A DNA stretch of 64,000 nucleotides, from NCBI GenBank assembly GCA_030625775.1, contig DAOUQC010000013.1, positions 1-64,000 of the forward strand. Reading direction: 5' to 3'. The notes below the pieces were generated by a model that was not told where the DNA came from, searched no databases, and worked only from the letters and a program-made list of their open reading frames with translations. This DNA is from Verrucomicrobiota bacterium. GTDB lineage: Bacteria > Verrucomicrobiota > Verrucomicrobiia > Verrucomicrobiales > DEV007. A program made the translations under genes and the position numbers. Shown here one piece after another: positions 45,201 to 53,942 of this stretch (positions are counted from its first letter, which is position 1; every line of letters starts with the position of its first letter).

Positions 45201-46325
45201 ATGAAAATCTTCGCTCCTAAGGAAACAGATCCTGACGAAACCCGCGCCGCGCTGGATCCTGTCGGCACAAAAAAACTCACCGATCTTGGAATCACTGTTG
45301 TCGTTGAATCCGGCACGGGTGAATCCTCAGGCCATGCTGACGAAAAGTATAGGGAAGCCGGCGCAGAGATCGCAGATGACCGGGCTGCGGCTCTGGGAGA
45401 AGCCGATGTTGTTATCCGGGTTCGCAAACCTCCGGCCGATGAAATTGCCAAACTTAAAAAAGGCGCCATCCACATCAGCTTTCTGGATCCTTTCAACGAA
45501 TCCGGCCTGATCGAAGATTTTGCCAAAGCAGGTGCTACAGCCATCAGCTTGGAAATGCTGCCGAGAACAACACTGGCTCAGAAAATGGACGCATTGAGCT
45601 CACAGGCCAACCTGGCCGGTTACGCTTCGGTCATTCTCGCAGCCTATCGCATGAAAACCATCCTGCCAATGATGATGACCCCGGCGGGAACCATTGCTCC
45701 GGCAAAATTTTTCATCGTCGGCATCGGAGTTGCCGGACTGCAGGCGATTGCAACCGCAAAACGCCTCGGAGCTCGGGTAACCGCCTTTGATGTTCGCCCC
45801 GAAGCTCTCGAACAAGCCGAGTCCCTGGGTGCCAAGGCCCTGCGCATTGATCTCGGTGAAACTAAAAGTGAAGGCGGTTATGCCAAGGAGATGACCCCTG
45901 AGCAAATCAAGATTCAGATCGATGCCCAGGCAAAGGTTTGCGCCCAGTCTGACGTAGTGATCACCACCGCCAAGGTTTTTGGCCGCAAACCTCCCGTGCT
46001 GATCAAAAAAGACGTCGTCGAGCAGATGCAGAATGGCAGCTTGATCGTTGACTTGGCAGCAGAAGGCGGTGGCAATGTCGAAGGAGTTGTGGCTGGCGAA
46101 GAAATCATCACCGACAATGGAGTGACTCTGATCGGCTTGACCAACTACGAAGGTCTGGTGCCTCAAAATGCAACCCAGGTTTACTCGGCCAACATCACCA
46201 GCATGGTGGAGCACTTCCTGGACGAAGAGAGTAAAACATTTCCAATCGACCTCGAAGACGAACTACTTAAAGGCTGTGTGATCACCCACGACGGAAAGAT
46301 TGTGCACGAACGTTTCACTTCCTAA
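45201..46325 (+). CDS. pntAA: NAD(P) transhydrogenase subunit alpha, part 1 (soluble domain)
   Basis: NAD(H)-binding domain I of proton-translocating transhydrogenase, which makes NADPH from NADH at the expense of the proton gradient. It has the start MKIFAPKE, the signature RTTLAQKMDALSSQANLAGY and the Rossmann motif GIGVAGLQAIATAKRLGA. The ATG at 45201 is the family start (374 residues); a frame from 45156 adds an unlikely leader. Three genes (pntAA, pntAB, pntB) form a compact operon, the split-alpha arrangement found in many bacteria. Confidence 0.93.
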   Translation: MKIFAPKETDPDETRAALDPVGTKKLTDLGITVVVESGTGESSGHADEKYREAGAEIADDRAAALGEADVVIRVRKPPADEIAKLKKGAIHISFLDPFNESGLIEDFAKAGATAISLEMLPRTTLAQKMDALSSQANLAGYASVILAAYRMKTILPMMMTPAGTIAPAKFFIVGIGVAGLQAIATAKRLGARVTAFDVRPEALEQAESLGAKALRIDLGETKSEGGYAKEMTPEQIKIQIDAQAKVCAQSDVVITTAKVFGRKPPVLIKKDVVEQMQNGSLIVDLAAEGGGNVEGVVAGEEIITDNGVTLIGLTNYEGLVPQNATQVYSANITSMVEHFLDEESKTFPIDLEDELLKGCVITHDGKIVHERFTS

Positions 46326-46343
46326 CCCCGAACTCTGCTCATT

Positions 46344-46628
46344 ATGTTAATTCTTCTACTCTTCATTTTTGTACTCGCAGGCTTTCTCGGTTTTGAGCTG
46401 ATTCAAAAAGTCCCCTCACAACTGCACACCCCGCTGATGTCGGGCTCCAATGCCATCTCCGGCATTACTATTGTGGGAGCGATCATCGCCTCCGGTGCCC
46501 TAGACGGAAAAATGGGAATCATCCTCGGGGTTATCGCCCTGATCCTGGCCACTATCAACGTAGTTGGCGGCTACATGGTCACCGACCGTATGCTCGCTAT
46601 GTTTCACTCCAAAAAAGACGATAAATAA
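46344..46628 (+). CDS. pntAB: NAD(P) transhydrogenase subunit alpha, part 2 (membrane domain)
   Basis: 94-residue membrane part of split PntA with three to four helices. VPSQLHTPLMSGSNAISGI is the typical conserved block, ending with a TDRMLAMF-type tail. Located 18 bases after pntAA and 50 before pntB. Confidence 0.93.
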   Translation: MLILLLFIFVLAGFLGFELIQKVPSQLHTPLMSGSNAISGITIVGAIIASGALDGKMGIILGVIALILATINVVGGYMVTDRMLAMFHSKKDDK

Positions 46629-46678
46629 TTTTCTCTTCTGCCGCTCTTTTTGCCACTCTTCTACCGACCTGACACAAG

Positions 46679-48037
46679 ATGGAATCGCTCATTAATTTTG
46701 CCTACATCATCGCATCGATCCTGTTTATTTACGGAATCAAAATGCTCGGCTCTGCCAGCACTGCCCGGCGCGGCAACCAAATCTCCTCCCTAGGCATGCT
46801 AATCGCCGTGGTGGCGGTTCTGCTCACCAAAGACATGAGCTACACGTGGATCATCGTCGGCCTTGCCATCGGAGCCATCATCGGAGCGATTGCCGCCAAA
46901 CGGGTTCAGATGACCGGCATGCCGGAACTTGTTGCCCTTTTCAACGGCTTTGGTGGACTGGCTTCGCTGCTGGTTGGCTGGGCGGAATACGCAGCCAGAC
47001 CTGAACCACCCGCAGTGACAGGTGCAGCCATGGTGCTAGCCATTCTAATCGGCGGCATTACTTTCACCGGTAGTTTAATCGCCTATCTCAAGCTTTCTGG
47101 AAAAATGGGTGGCAACGCCATCAATTTCGGAGGGCAAAAAGCACTCAATGCCCTGATCGCCCTTGCCATAATAGCCCTGGGATTTGTCTTTGTCACCAGC
47201 CACGCCTCATGGGCTTTGTATGCTCTGATCGGCCTCTCACTCCTTCTCGGTGTTCTGGCGGTCATTCCCATTGGTGGTGGCGACATGCCGGTCGTCATAG
47301 CCATCCTCAACAGCTTTTCTGGTCTGGCCGCTTCTGCCGCTGGTTTTGTGATCGAGAACAACGTGCTCATCGTCGCCGGTTGCCTTGTCGGAGCCAGCGG
47401 ACTGATTCTCAGTATCATCATGTGCAAAGCAATGAACCGCACCCTGGGTAACGTTCTTTTTGGTAGTTTTGGAGCCGCCACCGGTAAAACTGGAAAAGCT
47501 GTTGAAGGCGAAATGAAAGCAGCCTCAGTCGAAGACGCTTATTACGTACTGGAAGCCGCCCAAAGTGTTGTATTCGTACCGGGCTACGGAATGGCTGTCG
47601 CCCAGGCACAACACGCAGTTAAAGAATTAGCTCAAATCCTTGAGGACAACGGCGCAGAAGTTCTTTTCGCCATTCACCCGGTGGCCGGCCGCATGCCCGG
47701 CCACATGAATGTGCTGCTGGCTGAAGCCGACGTCCCTTACGAGCAACTAGCCGAAATGGACGATGTGAATCCCATCATGAGCACGGTTGATGTAGCCATC
47801 GTAATCGGTGCCAACGATGTTGTTAATCCTGCTGCAGTGGAGGATGAATCAAGCCCCATTTACGGAATGCCCATCATTAAGGTCTACGAAGCACGAACTG
47901 TTTATGCTCTCAAACGTGGTCAGGGTGCAGGATTCTCAGGACTGGTCAATACCCTGTTCTTCGGCGAGAACACCCGCATGCTCTACGGCGATGCCAAAGA
48001 AACCATCACTGGGCTGGTTGCCCAGTTTAAGGATTGA
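46679..48037 (+). CDS. pntB: NAD(P) transhydrogenase subunit beta
   Basis: 452 residues. The first about 265 form the membrane channel domain (MTGMPELVALFNGFGGLAS); the remainder is the NADP(H)-binding domain III with VPGYGMAVAQAQHAVKEL, HPVAGRMPGHMNVLLAEA and GANDVVNPAA. Complete and of normal length. A short hairpin (GTTGCTA/TAGCAAC at 48104-48120) lies after the stop without a T-tract, so termination there is doubtful. Confidence 0.95.
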   Translation: MESLINFAYIIASILFIYGIKMLGSASTARRGNQISSLGMLIAVVAVLLTKDMSYTWIIVGLAIGAIIGAIAAKRVQMTGMPELVALFNGFGGLASLLVGWAEYAARPEPPAVTGAAMVLAILIGGITFTGSLIAYLKLSGKMGGNAINFGGQKALNALIALAIIALGFVFVTSHASWALYALIGLSLLLGVLAVIPIGGGDMPVVIAILNSFSGLAASAAGFVIENNVLIVAGCLVGASGLILSIIMCKAMNRTLGNVLFGSFGAATGKTGKAVEGEMKAASVEDAYYVLEAAQSVVFVPGYGMAVAQAQHAVKELAQILEDNGAEVLFAIHPVAGRMPGHMNVLLAEADVPYEQLAEMDDVNPIMSTVDVAIVIGANDVVNPAAVEDESSPIYGMPIIKVYEARTVYALKRGQGAGFSGLVNTLFFGENTRMLYGDAKETITGLVAQFKD

Positions 48038-48157
48038 TAATCCTTCTACTAAACTCATAAATCCGGAGTGTTACGGCTTCAGCCCGAAAACCTTTCAGAA
48101 TGTGTTGCTACCTTAGCAACGTCTGGTCAGCCCCCAGTTCTGTCATTGAGTCCTTAC

Positions 48158-48197
48158 ACAAAAAACCTGGAACCAGCCCCCATGCCAGTTCCAGGTT
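48158..48197 (-). terminator. Rho-independent terminator of the histone-like gene
   Basis: Ten-base arms AACCTGGAAC and GTTCCAGGTT at 48164-48197 flank a 14-base loop; read on the minus strand the hairpin runs into a T-rich tract. It lies 23 bases after the stop of the histone H1-like gene. Confidence 0.8.
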
Positions 48198-48219
48198 GAT
48201 CGAATTCAATTAATTTAAA

Positions 48220-48474
48220 CTAACGTTTACGAGCTCTTTTTTTTGCAGCTTTCTTTTTAGGAGCGGCTTTCTTCTTAGCTGCCTTTTTCTTCACAGCTTT
48301 CCTTTTAGGTGCTGCTTTCTTTTTAGGTGCTGCTTTCTTTTTAGCTGCTTTTTTCTTCACCGCTTTCCTTTTAGGAGCCGCTTTCTTTTTAGCTGCTTTC
48401 CTTTTGGGAGCCGCAGTCCTCTTCACGGCTTTCCTTTTCGGAGCTGCCTTCTTCCTTGCTGTTTTTTTCTTCAT
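48220..48474 (-). CDS. Histone H1-like lysine/alanine-repeat protein
   Basis: 84-residue protein composed almost entirely of Lys, Ala, Pro and Arg in repeats such as KKAAPKRKAVKK and KKKAAPKKKAA. The composition matches the tail of eukaryotic H1 and bacterial H1-like DNA-binding proteins (for example Chlamydia HctB/HctA-type) that compact DNA. There is no folded domain. The repeat units at the DNA level (TTTTAGGAG/CTGCTTT pattern) are nearly identical, so the length is likely variable by slippage. Monocistronic with its own terminator. Confidence 0.8.
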   Translation of the reverse strand: MKKKTARKKAAPKRKAVKRTAAPKRKAAKKKAAPKRKAVKKKAAKKKAAPKKKAAPKRKAVKKKAAKKKAAPKKKAAKKRARKR

Positions 48475-48864
48475 AGTTGGTTTGTTTTTGGCGCAGAGGG
48501 CCTTGTTTTGTGGGGATCGATAAAAGTCTTAATATTTTCTACTTTGAAATTCCATAAGCTAGCACCTGCTCAAGTCACACAGATTGCTGCCAATCAAACC
48601 AGCACGAGGATCAAATCGAAGGCCATCAAACAAGGGGCTTTCACCATGAATGCAACCACATGCGCCGCCCCCAAATCTCCCATGCAAGCTAACTCCACAA
48701 CTGGGCTCACTACTGAGAATTAACATTTCGTTATTTGCATTCGATTTAATCAGAACAATAAAGAGGTCAATAGGAATCGTTGTTACAGAAAAACACTGCA
48801 TTTGGCAAGTGTAAATCACACTCTCCTTGATTACTGCTAAGCCAAATATTTTACAAAACCTGAT
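48475..48864. other. Intergenic stretch between histone-like gene and trmL
   Basis: About 390 bases in which I see no supported gene or RNA. Open frames on both strands are short and unlike any family I recognise. The promoter of the histone-like gene should lie at its left end. Confidence 0.35.
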
Positions 48865-49320
48865 TCAGCCAACACTATTCAGCTGTCTAACAGACTCATA
48901 AAGGACAATCCCAACAGAAGTTGCAAGGTTCAAACTGCGACCGGATTTTTGTGGAATCGTCAAGCACTTTGATTCAAACTCTGCTAACAAGGACTGTGGC
49001 AAACCTCTGGTTTCCGAACCAAAGACAATATAGTCGTTAACTGAAAATTGAGCATTCCAATAGGGCTGTTTTGATTTTGTGGTTAAAAAGTGAAAGTCCG
49101 CTTGTTCGCCCGCTTGACTTTCCAGCTCTTCAAATGAATCCCATCTGAACAAATCGAGCTCAGGCCAATAGTCCAGTCCGGCACGTTTCAAGGAGCGATC
49201 ATCCAGCGAAAAACCCAGCGGCCCCACCAAGTGCAACCTGGCTCCTGTCGCCATGCACAATCTGCCAATGTTTCCAGTATTCGGAGGAATCTCGGGCTCT
49301 ATAAGAACGACGTTCAGCAT
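48865..49320 (-). CDS. trmL: tRNA (cytidine/uridine-2'-O-)-methyltransferase TrmL
   Basis: 151-residue SPOUT methyltransferase modifying the wobble base 34 of tRNA-Leu. It has the N-terminal MLNVVLIEPEIPPNTGNIGRL, the trefoil-knot motif FGSETRGLP and the SAM-binding IPQKSGRSLNLATSVGIVLYE. The length is normal. It stands alone, 144 bases downstream of rpmA and separated from it by a terminator. Confidence 0.93.
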   Translation of the reverse strand: MLNVVLIEPEIPPNTGNIGRLCMATGARLHLVGPLGFSLDDRSLKRAGLDYWPELDLFRWDSFEELESQAGEQADFHFLTTKSKQPYWNAQFSVNDYIVFGSETRGLPQSLLAEFESKCLTIPQKSGRSLNLATSVGIVLYESVRQLNSVG

Positions 49321-49394
49321 GGCCTATAATTTCACAGCATTCCTATTTTTGCAATAAAACCGCAACAGCTCACTTCTGACGGCAACTCCTCTAC

Positions 49395-49423
49395 AAAAAA
49401 ACAGCAGGCATTTACACCTGCTG
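49395..49423 (-). terminator. Rho-independent terminator of the rplU-rpmA operon
   Basis: CAGCAGG and CCTGCTG arms at 49402-49408 and 49417-49423 with an 8-base loop; on the minus strand they are followed by seven T residues. It lies 42 bases after the rpmA stop. Confidence 0.85.
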
Positions 49424-49464
49424 AAATCCTCCCGGCAAAAAAGCCGAATTATACGAGTGGAAAC

Positions 49465-49716
49465 TTAAGCTTCCACTGCGTCGACATTCACCCGCCGACC
49501 ATTGCGATCAAAACGAACCACACCGTCAACCAGAGAAAAAATCGTATAATCTTTTCCCAATCCAACATTCACTCCTGGCTGCCACTTGGTGCCGCACTGA
49601 CGAATGATGATATTTCCTGCAATTACTTTTTCACTGCCGAATTTTTTCACCCCACGGCGCTTCGCGTTACTGTCGCGACCGTTTTTAATACTTCCCTGTC
49701 CTTTTTTATGAGCCAT
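49465..49716 (-). CDS. rpmA: 50S ribosomal protein L27
   Basis: 83 residues starting [20 protein letters not shown], the classical L27 start that reaches the peptidyl-transferase centre, and continuing with the [15 protein letters not shown] block. It is encoded 58 bases after rplU on the same strand, as in nearly all bacteria. Confidence 0.97.
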   Translation of the reverse strand: MAHKKGQGSIKNGRDSNAKRRGVKKFGSEKVIAGNIIIRQCGTKWQPGVNVGLGKDYTIFSLVDGVVRFDRNGRRVNVDAVEA

Positions 49717-49774
49717 TGCTAAAAATAATTGAGATTTGAATTCAGATCCAAAAATCTGAAAAAGTTGCCCGTTT

Positions 49775-50089
49775 CTAAGCAGAAATTTTCTTGATCTCCA
49801 AGCGCGTTAGATGCCTGCGATGCCCCTTGGTTTTGTGAAACCCTTTGCGGCGCTTGAATTTAAAGGCGATCACCTTCTTGTCGCGGTGCTGCTCGACCAC
49901 TTCGGCTTCTACCGTTGCCCCTTTGATAAAAGGATCCCCTACGGTTGTGCTAGTTCCATCATTCAACATCAGCACTTCGGGAAATGAAGTGTTGTCTCCG
50001 ACTTCAGCGTCAATGTTTTCCACATCAATGCTGTCGCCTTCGGAGACCCGATACTGTTTACCACCTGTTTTAAAAATCGCGTATGCCAT
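49775..50089 (-). CDS. rplU: 50S ribosomal protein L21
   Basis: 104 residues; start [15 protein letters not shown] at 50089 is the family start although the frame is open to 50200. The C-terminal [19 protein letters not shown] binds 23S rRNA. First gene of the rplU-rpmA operon. Confidence 0.97.
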   Translation of the reverse strand: MAYAIFKTGGKQYRVSEGDSIDVENIDAEVGDNTSFPEVLMLNDGTSTTVGDPFIKGATVEAEVVEQHRDKKVIAFKFKRRKGFHKTKGHRRHLTRLEIKKISA

Positions 50090-50220
50090 CGCTTTACCTC
50101 GGTTGAGAGGGGCGCAAGAGTTCCACAGCTTCCCCAATCCGGCAAGCGATATTTTCATGATAAACGAATCTCCGGTACCTGACATACTCAATACGCGCAT
50201 TTAATCAGCATTTTCGCCCA

Positions 50221-50520
50221 CTAATCGTTATCGGGCAGGGTTTTTAGTGCTTTGCGGTAAGACCGAAGTGCCGCTTCATCATCTCCTTGGCGTGAGTATT
50301 CGTTGGCCCGCATTGCTGCGGCATCAGCACGGCGCATCTGCTCCTGCCGTCGGATCACCTCCCGTGCGGCTATTGACGAAAGTCCGGTCTCATTCGCTTG
50401 GATGTTTTCTCCATACTGATTGCGATGCACCTCTTGCTGCCTTTTTCCCGAAGATGAACTCGAACAAGCAGTCGAAGCCATCAGCAGGCAAAAAACCATG
50501 AAAAGGGATATCTTAGGCAT
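50221..50520 (-). CDS. Small lipoprotein with TPR-like C-terminus
   Basis: 99 residues. A lipoprotein signal (MPKISLFMVFCLLMASTAC, lipobox Cys near residue 19) leads into a Ser-rich linker and a single helix pair (REVIRRQEQMRRADAAAMRA, then YSRQGDDEAALRSYRKALKT) that looks like one tetratricopeptide unit. An ATG five codons earlier (50535) is also possible. Unknown function; it lies 37 bases downstream of the SDR gene on the same strand. Confidence 0.65.
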   Translation of the reverse strand: MPKISLFMVFCLLMASTACSSSSSGKRQQEVHRNQYGENIQANETGLSSIAAREVIRRQEQMRRADAAAMRANEYSRQGDDEAALRSYRKALKTLPDND

Positions 50521-50557
50521 CACATCAGGATTCATTCAGCGATAAGACAAAAAAACA

Positions 50558-51217
50558 CTAACACCAGGAACGCAAGCGACTGTCCAATTGAAAAAACTGC
50601 CCTGATACAGCCTCCATGCTATCCAGAAAAACCACGAACCGTGCCGCATCAGCCACACTATTAAATCGCTCCAGCACATGCGCCCGCAATGCTCGATTTC
50701 GAGCTTCCTCACTCAGCTCCCTGGTCATCCGGGTCTCTAGAAAACCTGGCAAAACACAATTGACCCGAACTCCCCGACTGCCAGCCTCCGCTGCCAGACT
50801 CTGGCTCAGACCGATCAGGGCAGCCTTGGCTGCTGCGTAGTTGGCCTGCCCAATAGGCGGGCGCAGAGCAGAATAGGAGCCTATGTTGATAATATGCCCG
50901 GATCGTTGCCTCATCATTTTCAGCAACACACTTTTAGCACAAAAAAACGCCCCCTTGAGATTGACTGATATAACATCATCCCAATCACTTTCATTCATGC
51001 GCAGGATCGGCTGATCCTTGGTAAGGCCTGCATTATTGATCAACAAATCAATTTGATCGCAGTTTTTGATAAAATCCTCCACCGCACCGGTATCCGACAC
51101 ATCGAGCTCAATGCGAGAGGGAGCCTTGATTTCGTAGCCTGCCACCAGCAGTTGCTCACACAACTCAAGGGCAAGATCCCCCGCACCACCGGTAATCAAG
51201 GCAAGTTTTGGCTTCAC
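50558..51217 (-). CDS. Short-chain dehydrogenase/reductase, FabG-like
   Basis: 219-residue SDR. It has the NNAG block (LLINNAGLTKDQP), catalytic Ser in INIGSYSALRP and the Tyr-x-x-x-Lys pair in ANYAAAKAALIG. The nucleotide-binding loop reads TGGAGDLALELC, deviating from the usual TGxxxGIG: the third glycine is Asp. The enzyme may use its cofactor atypically or have changed specificity. No acyl-carrier or fatty-acid gene is adjacent apart from the more distant acpS and accBC, so a role in fatty-acid synthesis is only a family-based guess. Confidence 0.82.
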   Translation of the reverse strand: MKPKLALITGGAGDLALELCEQLLVAGYEIKAPSRIELDVSDTGAVEDFIKNCDQIDLLINNAGLTKDQPILRMNESDWDDVISVNLKGAFFCAKSVLLKMMRQRSGHIINIGSYSALRPPIGQANYAAAKAALIGLSQSLAAEAGSRGVRVNCVLPGFLETRMTRELSEEARNRALRAHVLERFNSVADAARFVVFLDSMEAVSGQFFQLDSRLRSWC

Positions 51218-51295
51218 TGTGATTATAACAAATACATCTGGTTCGCTAGTAGCACCTTCTATGCCTTATACCGTCAAATGAAATAACTTCTCCTG

Positions 51296-51952
51296 CTATT
51301 TTGCAAAAGGGTCTTTTACCTTGTCATCAAACTTTGGCTTGTTGGATTCAGCCGCTGTTTGCTTCAGCAATATTTTTCTGCTGGCATCTGCTCTGGCAGC
51401 ACCAGCCGCAGGAATACCTACCACCGCATATTCTTCATATTTAAACTTGGTCCCCGTCAATTGCCCCACATAACGGATCACTTCTGTCATCGGAACAGTA
51501 CCAAGCTTCAACGTAACCGTCTTCGACTCCTTGTCCTCTCCAGGCCCCTTGTAGATGAAATTCGCCACCACCTTGCCGCCTGATATCTCTGCAGATTTCT
51601 GTGACAGGAAACTCATCACCGTGCCCAGACTGGCATTATCAAATTCCACACTCTGCACTTTCAGCTGCGCCAATTTACTTTCGAGCGAAACGACCACTTT
51701 CCCCTTTTTGATCATCGCCTCGGTTTGCGACAAATACTTACGTGCGTATACATAACCAGGTTGATACTTCAGCACTTTGCGAAATCCAATCGCCGCCTTT
51801 TCAAAATCTCCCGCATCATAAGCGCTCTTCGCATCATTAAACACTTGCTGCAAATTTGCCGGCCCAGCCACCGCCGCAACCATCATTCCCACGCCCATCA
51901 TCACACCCGCCACGATAAATTTCAATCCATCCCATTTTGTCGTTGTTTTCAT
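51296..51952 (-). CDS. Exported TPR protein with STN-like domain
   Basis: 218 residues with an N-terminal hydrophobic leader (FIVAGVMMGVGMMVAAVAG), one TPR-like helix pair at about 36-80 (FNDAKSAYDAGDFEKAAIGF) and a C-terminal fold resembling the secretin/TonB short N-terminal (STN) domain: LKVQSVEFDNASLGTVMSFL and TVTLKLGTVPMTEVIRYVGQ. STN domains usually precede secretin pores or TonB receptors; here the domain ends the protein with a basic tail. It could be a free periplasmic adaptor of a type II/IV pilus secretin. It is upstream of the SDR by 78 bases on the same strand. Confidence 0.7.
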   Translation of the reverse strand: MKTTTKWDGLKFIVAGVMMGVGMMVAAVAGPANLQQVFNDAKSAYDAGDFEKAAIGFRKVLKYQPGYVYARKYLSQTEAMIKKGKVVVSLESKLAQLKVQSVEFDNASLGTVMSFLSQKSAEISGGKVVANFIYKGPGEDKESKTVTLKLGTVPMTEVIRYVGQLTGTKFKYEEYAVVGIPAAGAARADASRKILLKQTAAESNKPKFDDKVKDPFAK

Positions 51953-52220
51953 ATTTTCTCCTTTTTCTGATTGCCACCAATCTTTATCATCCTACTTCAC
52001 AGTCACTTACAGTGATCGCTCCACAGCACTTCTGCCTTCCCCCTCAGTGAGTAAGGCTGGATTACCCTGAGAATCAGCGTATCAAAAATGCCTCTGAGTG
52101 TAAAATATTTCTTCCTACCCTGATTTATGTGGCATTCTGCGGCACCAAGTCAAAAATATGATCCCCGGAGCATCAAATTTTCCATAGCTCCGCCCTGCAA
52201 GCCCTCCATTCAACACCGCC

Positions 52221-53579
52221 ATGCTACCTGAGCTCCAGACTGAAATCCCCGGTCCAAAATCGCGTTCCCTCGCAGCGAGGCTAGCCGCCCATGAATGCCG
52301 TAATGTGACTTTCATGAATCCGGATTTTCCAATTTTCTGGCAGAGAGCCGCAGGCAACAATGTTTGGGATGCCGACGGCAACCGCTATCTGGATTTCACC
52401 AGTGCTTTTGGAGTCACCGGGCTGGGGCATAGCCCGCCCTCAGTGGTATCTGCCCTGCACCATCAAGCTGACCAACTCATCCACGGAATGGGAGACGTTC
52501 ACCCAACCGAACTCAAAGTCGCTGTTTGTGAAAAAATCAGCCATCTGACTTTCGAGCGCTGGGGATGCGGACCTGGAAAAACCATACTCGGCAATACTGG
52601 TTTCGAAGCCATCGAAGCCGCTCTGAAAACCAGTCTGCTCGCCACCGGAAAACCCGGGGTGATCACTTTCGAAAATGCCTACCACGGGCTCGGTTATGGA
52701 ACTCTGGCTGCAGGAGCCATGGATCGCTTCCGCCGCCCCTTTGCCTCCCAGCTCCCTGATTTTGGTTACAGCCTCCCCTTTCCACACTGCACCTGTGGGC
52801 AGAGCCGGGAATGCACCCCCACCTGCCTTTCCCAACTCGACTCGCTGGAAGCTGCTCTACGCAAGAAAATCAATAAGTATCCGGTCGGCGCCATTCTGGC
52901 CGAGCCCATTCAGGGCCGTGGTGGCAAAGTCGTGCCTCCTTCGGGTTTCCTCCCGATGTTGAGACTTATCTGCGATGAAACTGGCACTCTACTGATTCTG
53001 GATGAAATCCTCACCGGCCTGAATCGCTGCGGCAGCTTGTTTGCCTGCGAAGCCTCCACCACCATTCCCGATTTGGTCTGTCTCGGCAAAAGCCTGGCCT
53101 CCGGCCTGCCCTTGTCCGCTTGTGTCGGGCCGGCTGAACTCATGGATCGCGCCTGGCCAGCCTCAGACGGCGAAGCCCTCCACACCACCACCCACCTGGG
53201 CAATCCTCCTGCCTGCGCCATGGCCCTGGCTGCATTAGACCTTCACAGTGCCCCGGAGCTTGCTCGCCAGGTCTGTGACCGCGGGGAATACTTCCGCTCA
53301 CAAATCAAAAAAATCGACCTGCCCTCATGTGGTCGAATTCGTGGACGGGGCCTGTTGTTGGGAGTAGAAATCCTTGATGCCGATGGTCGCCCCGACCGCG
53401 CAGCGACCTCCGGTTTTGTCGTTCACTCACTCAAAAAGGGGCTTATTGTACTCGCTGATTCTCCCACGGGAAATGTATTGTCCATCGTCCCCCCCTTTGA
53501 TATCAGCGAAGATGAAATGAACTGTTTTGCGAGCTGCCTTCAAGAGTATTTGACGTCCTTGCCCGGCTCCATCTCGTAG
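52221..53579 (+). CDS. Class III aminotransferase with Cys-rich insertion
   Basis: 452-residue PLP-dependent aminotransferase (GabT/ArgD/DGD family), transferring an amino group from an amine or omega-amino acid. Markers are NTGFEAIEAALK, the PLP-binding LLILDEILTGLNRCG (Asp and Glu) and the Schiff-base Lys in CLGKSLASGLPLS. A segment with five cysteines (HCTCGQSRECTPTC, about residues 196-210) is inserted after the PFPH block; it may bind a metal. The 3' end overlaps the convergent Dabb-type gene by 40 bases. The substrate is unknown. Confidence 0.87.
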   Translation: MLPELQTEIPGPKSRSLAARLAAHECRNVTFMNPDFPIFWQRAAGNNVWDADGNRYLDFTSAFGVTGLGHSPPSVVSALHHQADQLIHGMGDVHPTELKVAVCEKISHLTFERWGCGPGKTILGNTGFEAIEAALKTSLLATGKPGVITFENAYHGLGYGTLAAGAMDRFRRPFASQLPDFGYSLPFPHCTCGQSRECTPTCLSQLDSLEAALRKKINKYPVGAILAEPIQGRGGKVVPPSGFLPMLRLICDETGTLLILDEILTGLNRCGSLFACEASTTIPDLVCLGKSLASGLPLSACVGPAELMDRAWPASDGEALHTTTHLGNPPACAMALAALDLHSAPELARQVCDRGEYFRSQIKKIDLPSCGRIRGRGLLLGVEILDADGRPDRAATSGFVVHSLKKGLIVLADSPTGNVLSIVPPFDISEDEMNCFASCLQEYLTSLPGSIS

Positions 53580-53857
53580 ATACACTCCATGCAGTCACTG
53601 GTATTCGGCTGAATCACCTCCTGCGCAAACTTGAGCAATACCGGATCTTCGCGAAACATCTCCAGTTTATCGAGATTCTCAAAATCGATCGCCAGAAAAA
53701 AGGGCCACTCACATTCCTTGTGAATGCGAATTCCCGAACGCACATTCAACACCTCAGTGATCTTGAGCAACTGACTGCGGCTCATGCGAATCATTTCCTC
53801 CGCTCTGCCCTCTGGCAGATCAGTTTTTAATTTGTAGAGTGCGATAAAATGAACCAC
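53540..53857 (-). CDS. Dabb/stress-responsive alpha-beta barrel-like protein
   Basis: 105-residue small protein resembling the Dabb dimeric alpha/beta barrel family: VHFIALYKLKTD start, IHKECEWPFFLAIDFENLDK and FREDPVLLKFAQEVIQP. Family members bind small ligands or act in stress and aromatic metabolism. It starts at GTG without a clear ribosome-binding site and its last 40 bases overlap the end of the aminotransferase gene on the other strand. Confidence 0.65.
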   Translation of the reverse strand: MVHFIALYKLKTDLPEGRAEEMIRMSRSQLLKITEVLNVRSGIRIHKECEWPFFLAIDFENLDKLEMFREDPVLLKFAQEVIQPNTSDCMECIYEMEPGKDVKYS

Positions 53858-53942
53858 GGGAGGAAAAATTCTTTAATGACTGCTCGCCAACGAGCCATCT
53901 TTGGATTTTTTTAAAAAAATTGGAAATGTTCCAGCTAACAAC

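Noticed and set aside
48104-48120. Hairpin GTTGCTA/TAGCAAC after pntB as terminator
   Set aside because: Short stem and no T-tract follows; not convincing as intrinsic terminator.
48559-48819. Minus-strand frame of 86 codons upstream of the histone-like gene
   Set aside because: Cys/Gly-rich sequence without a recognisable pattern or ribosome-binding site; no support for a gene.
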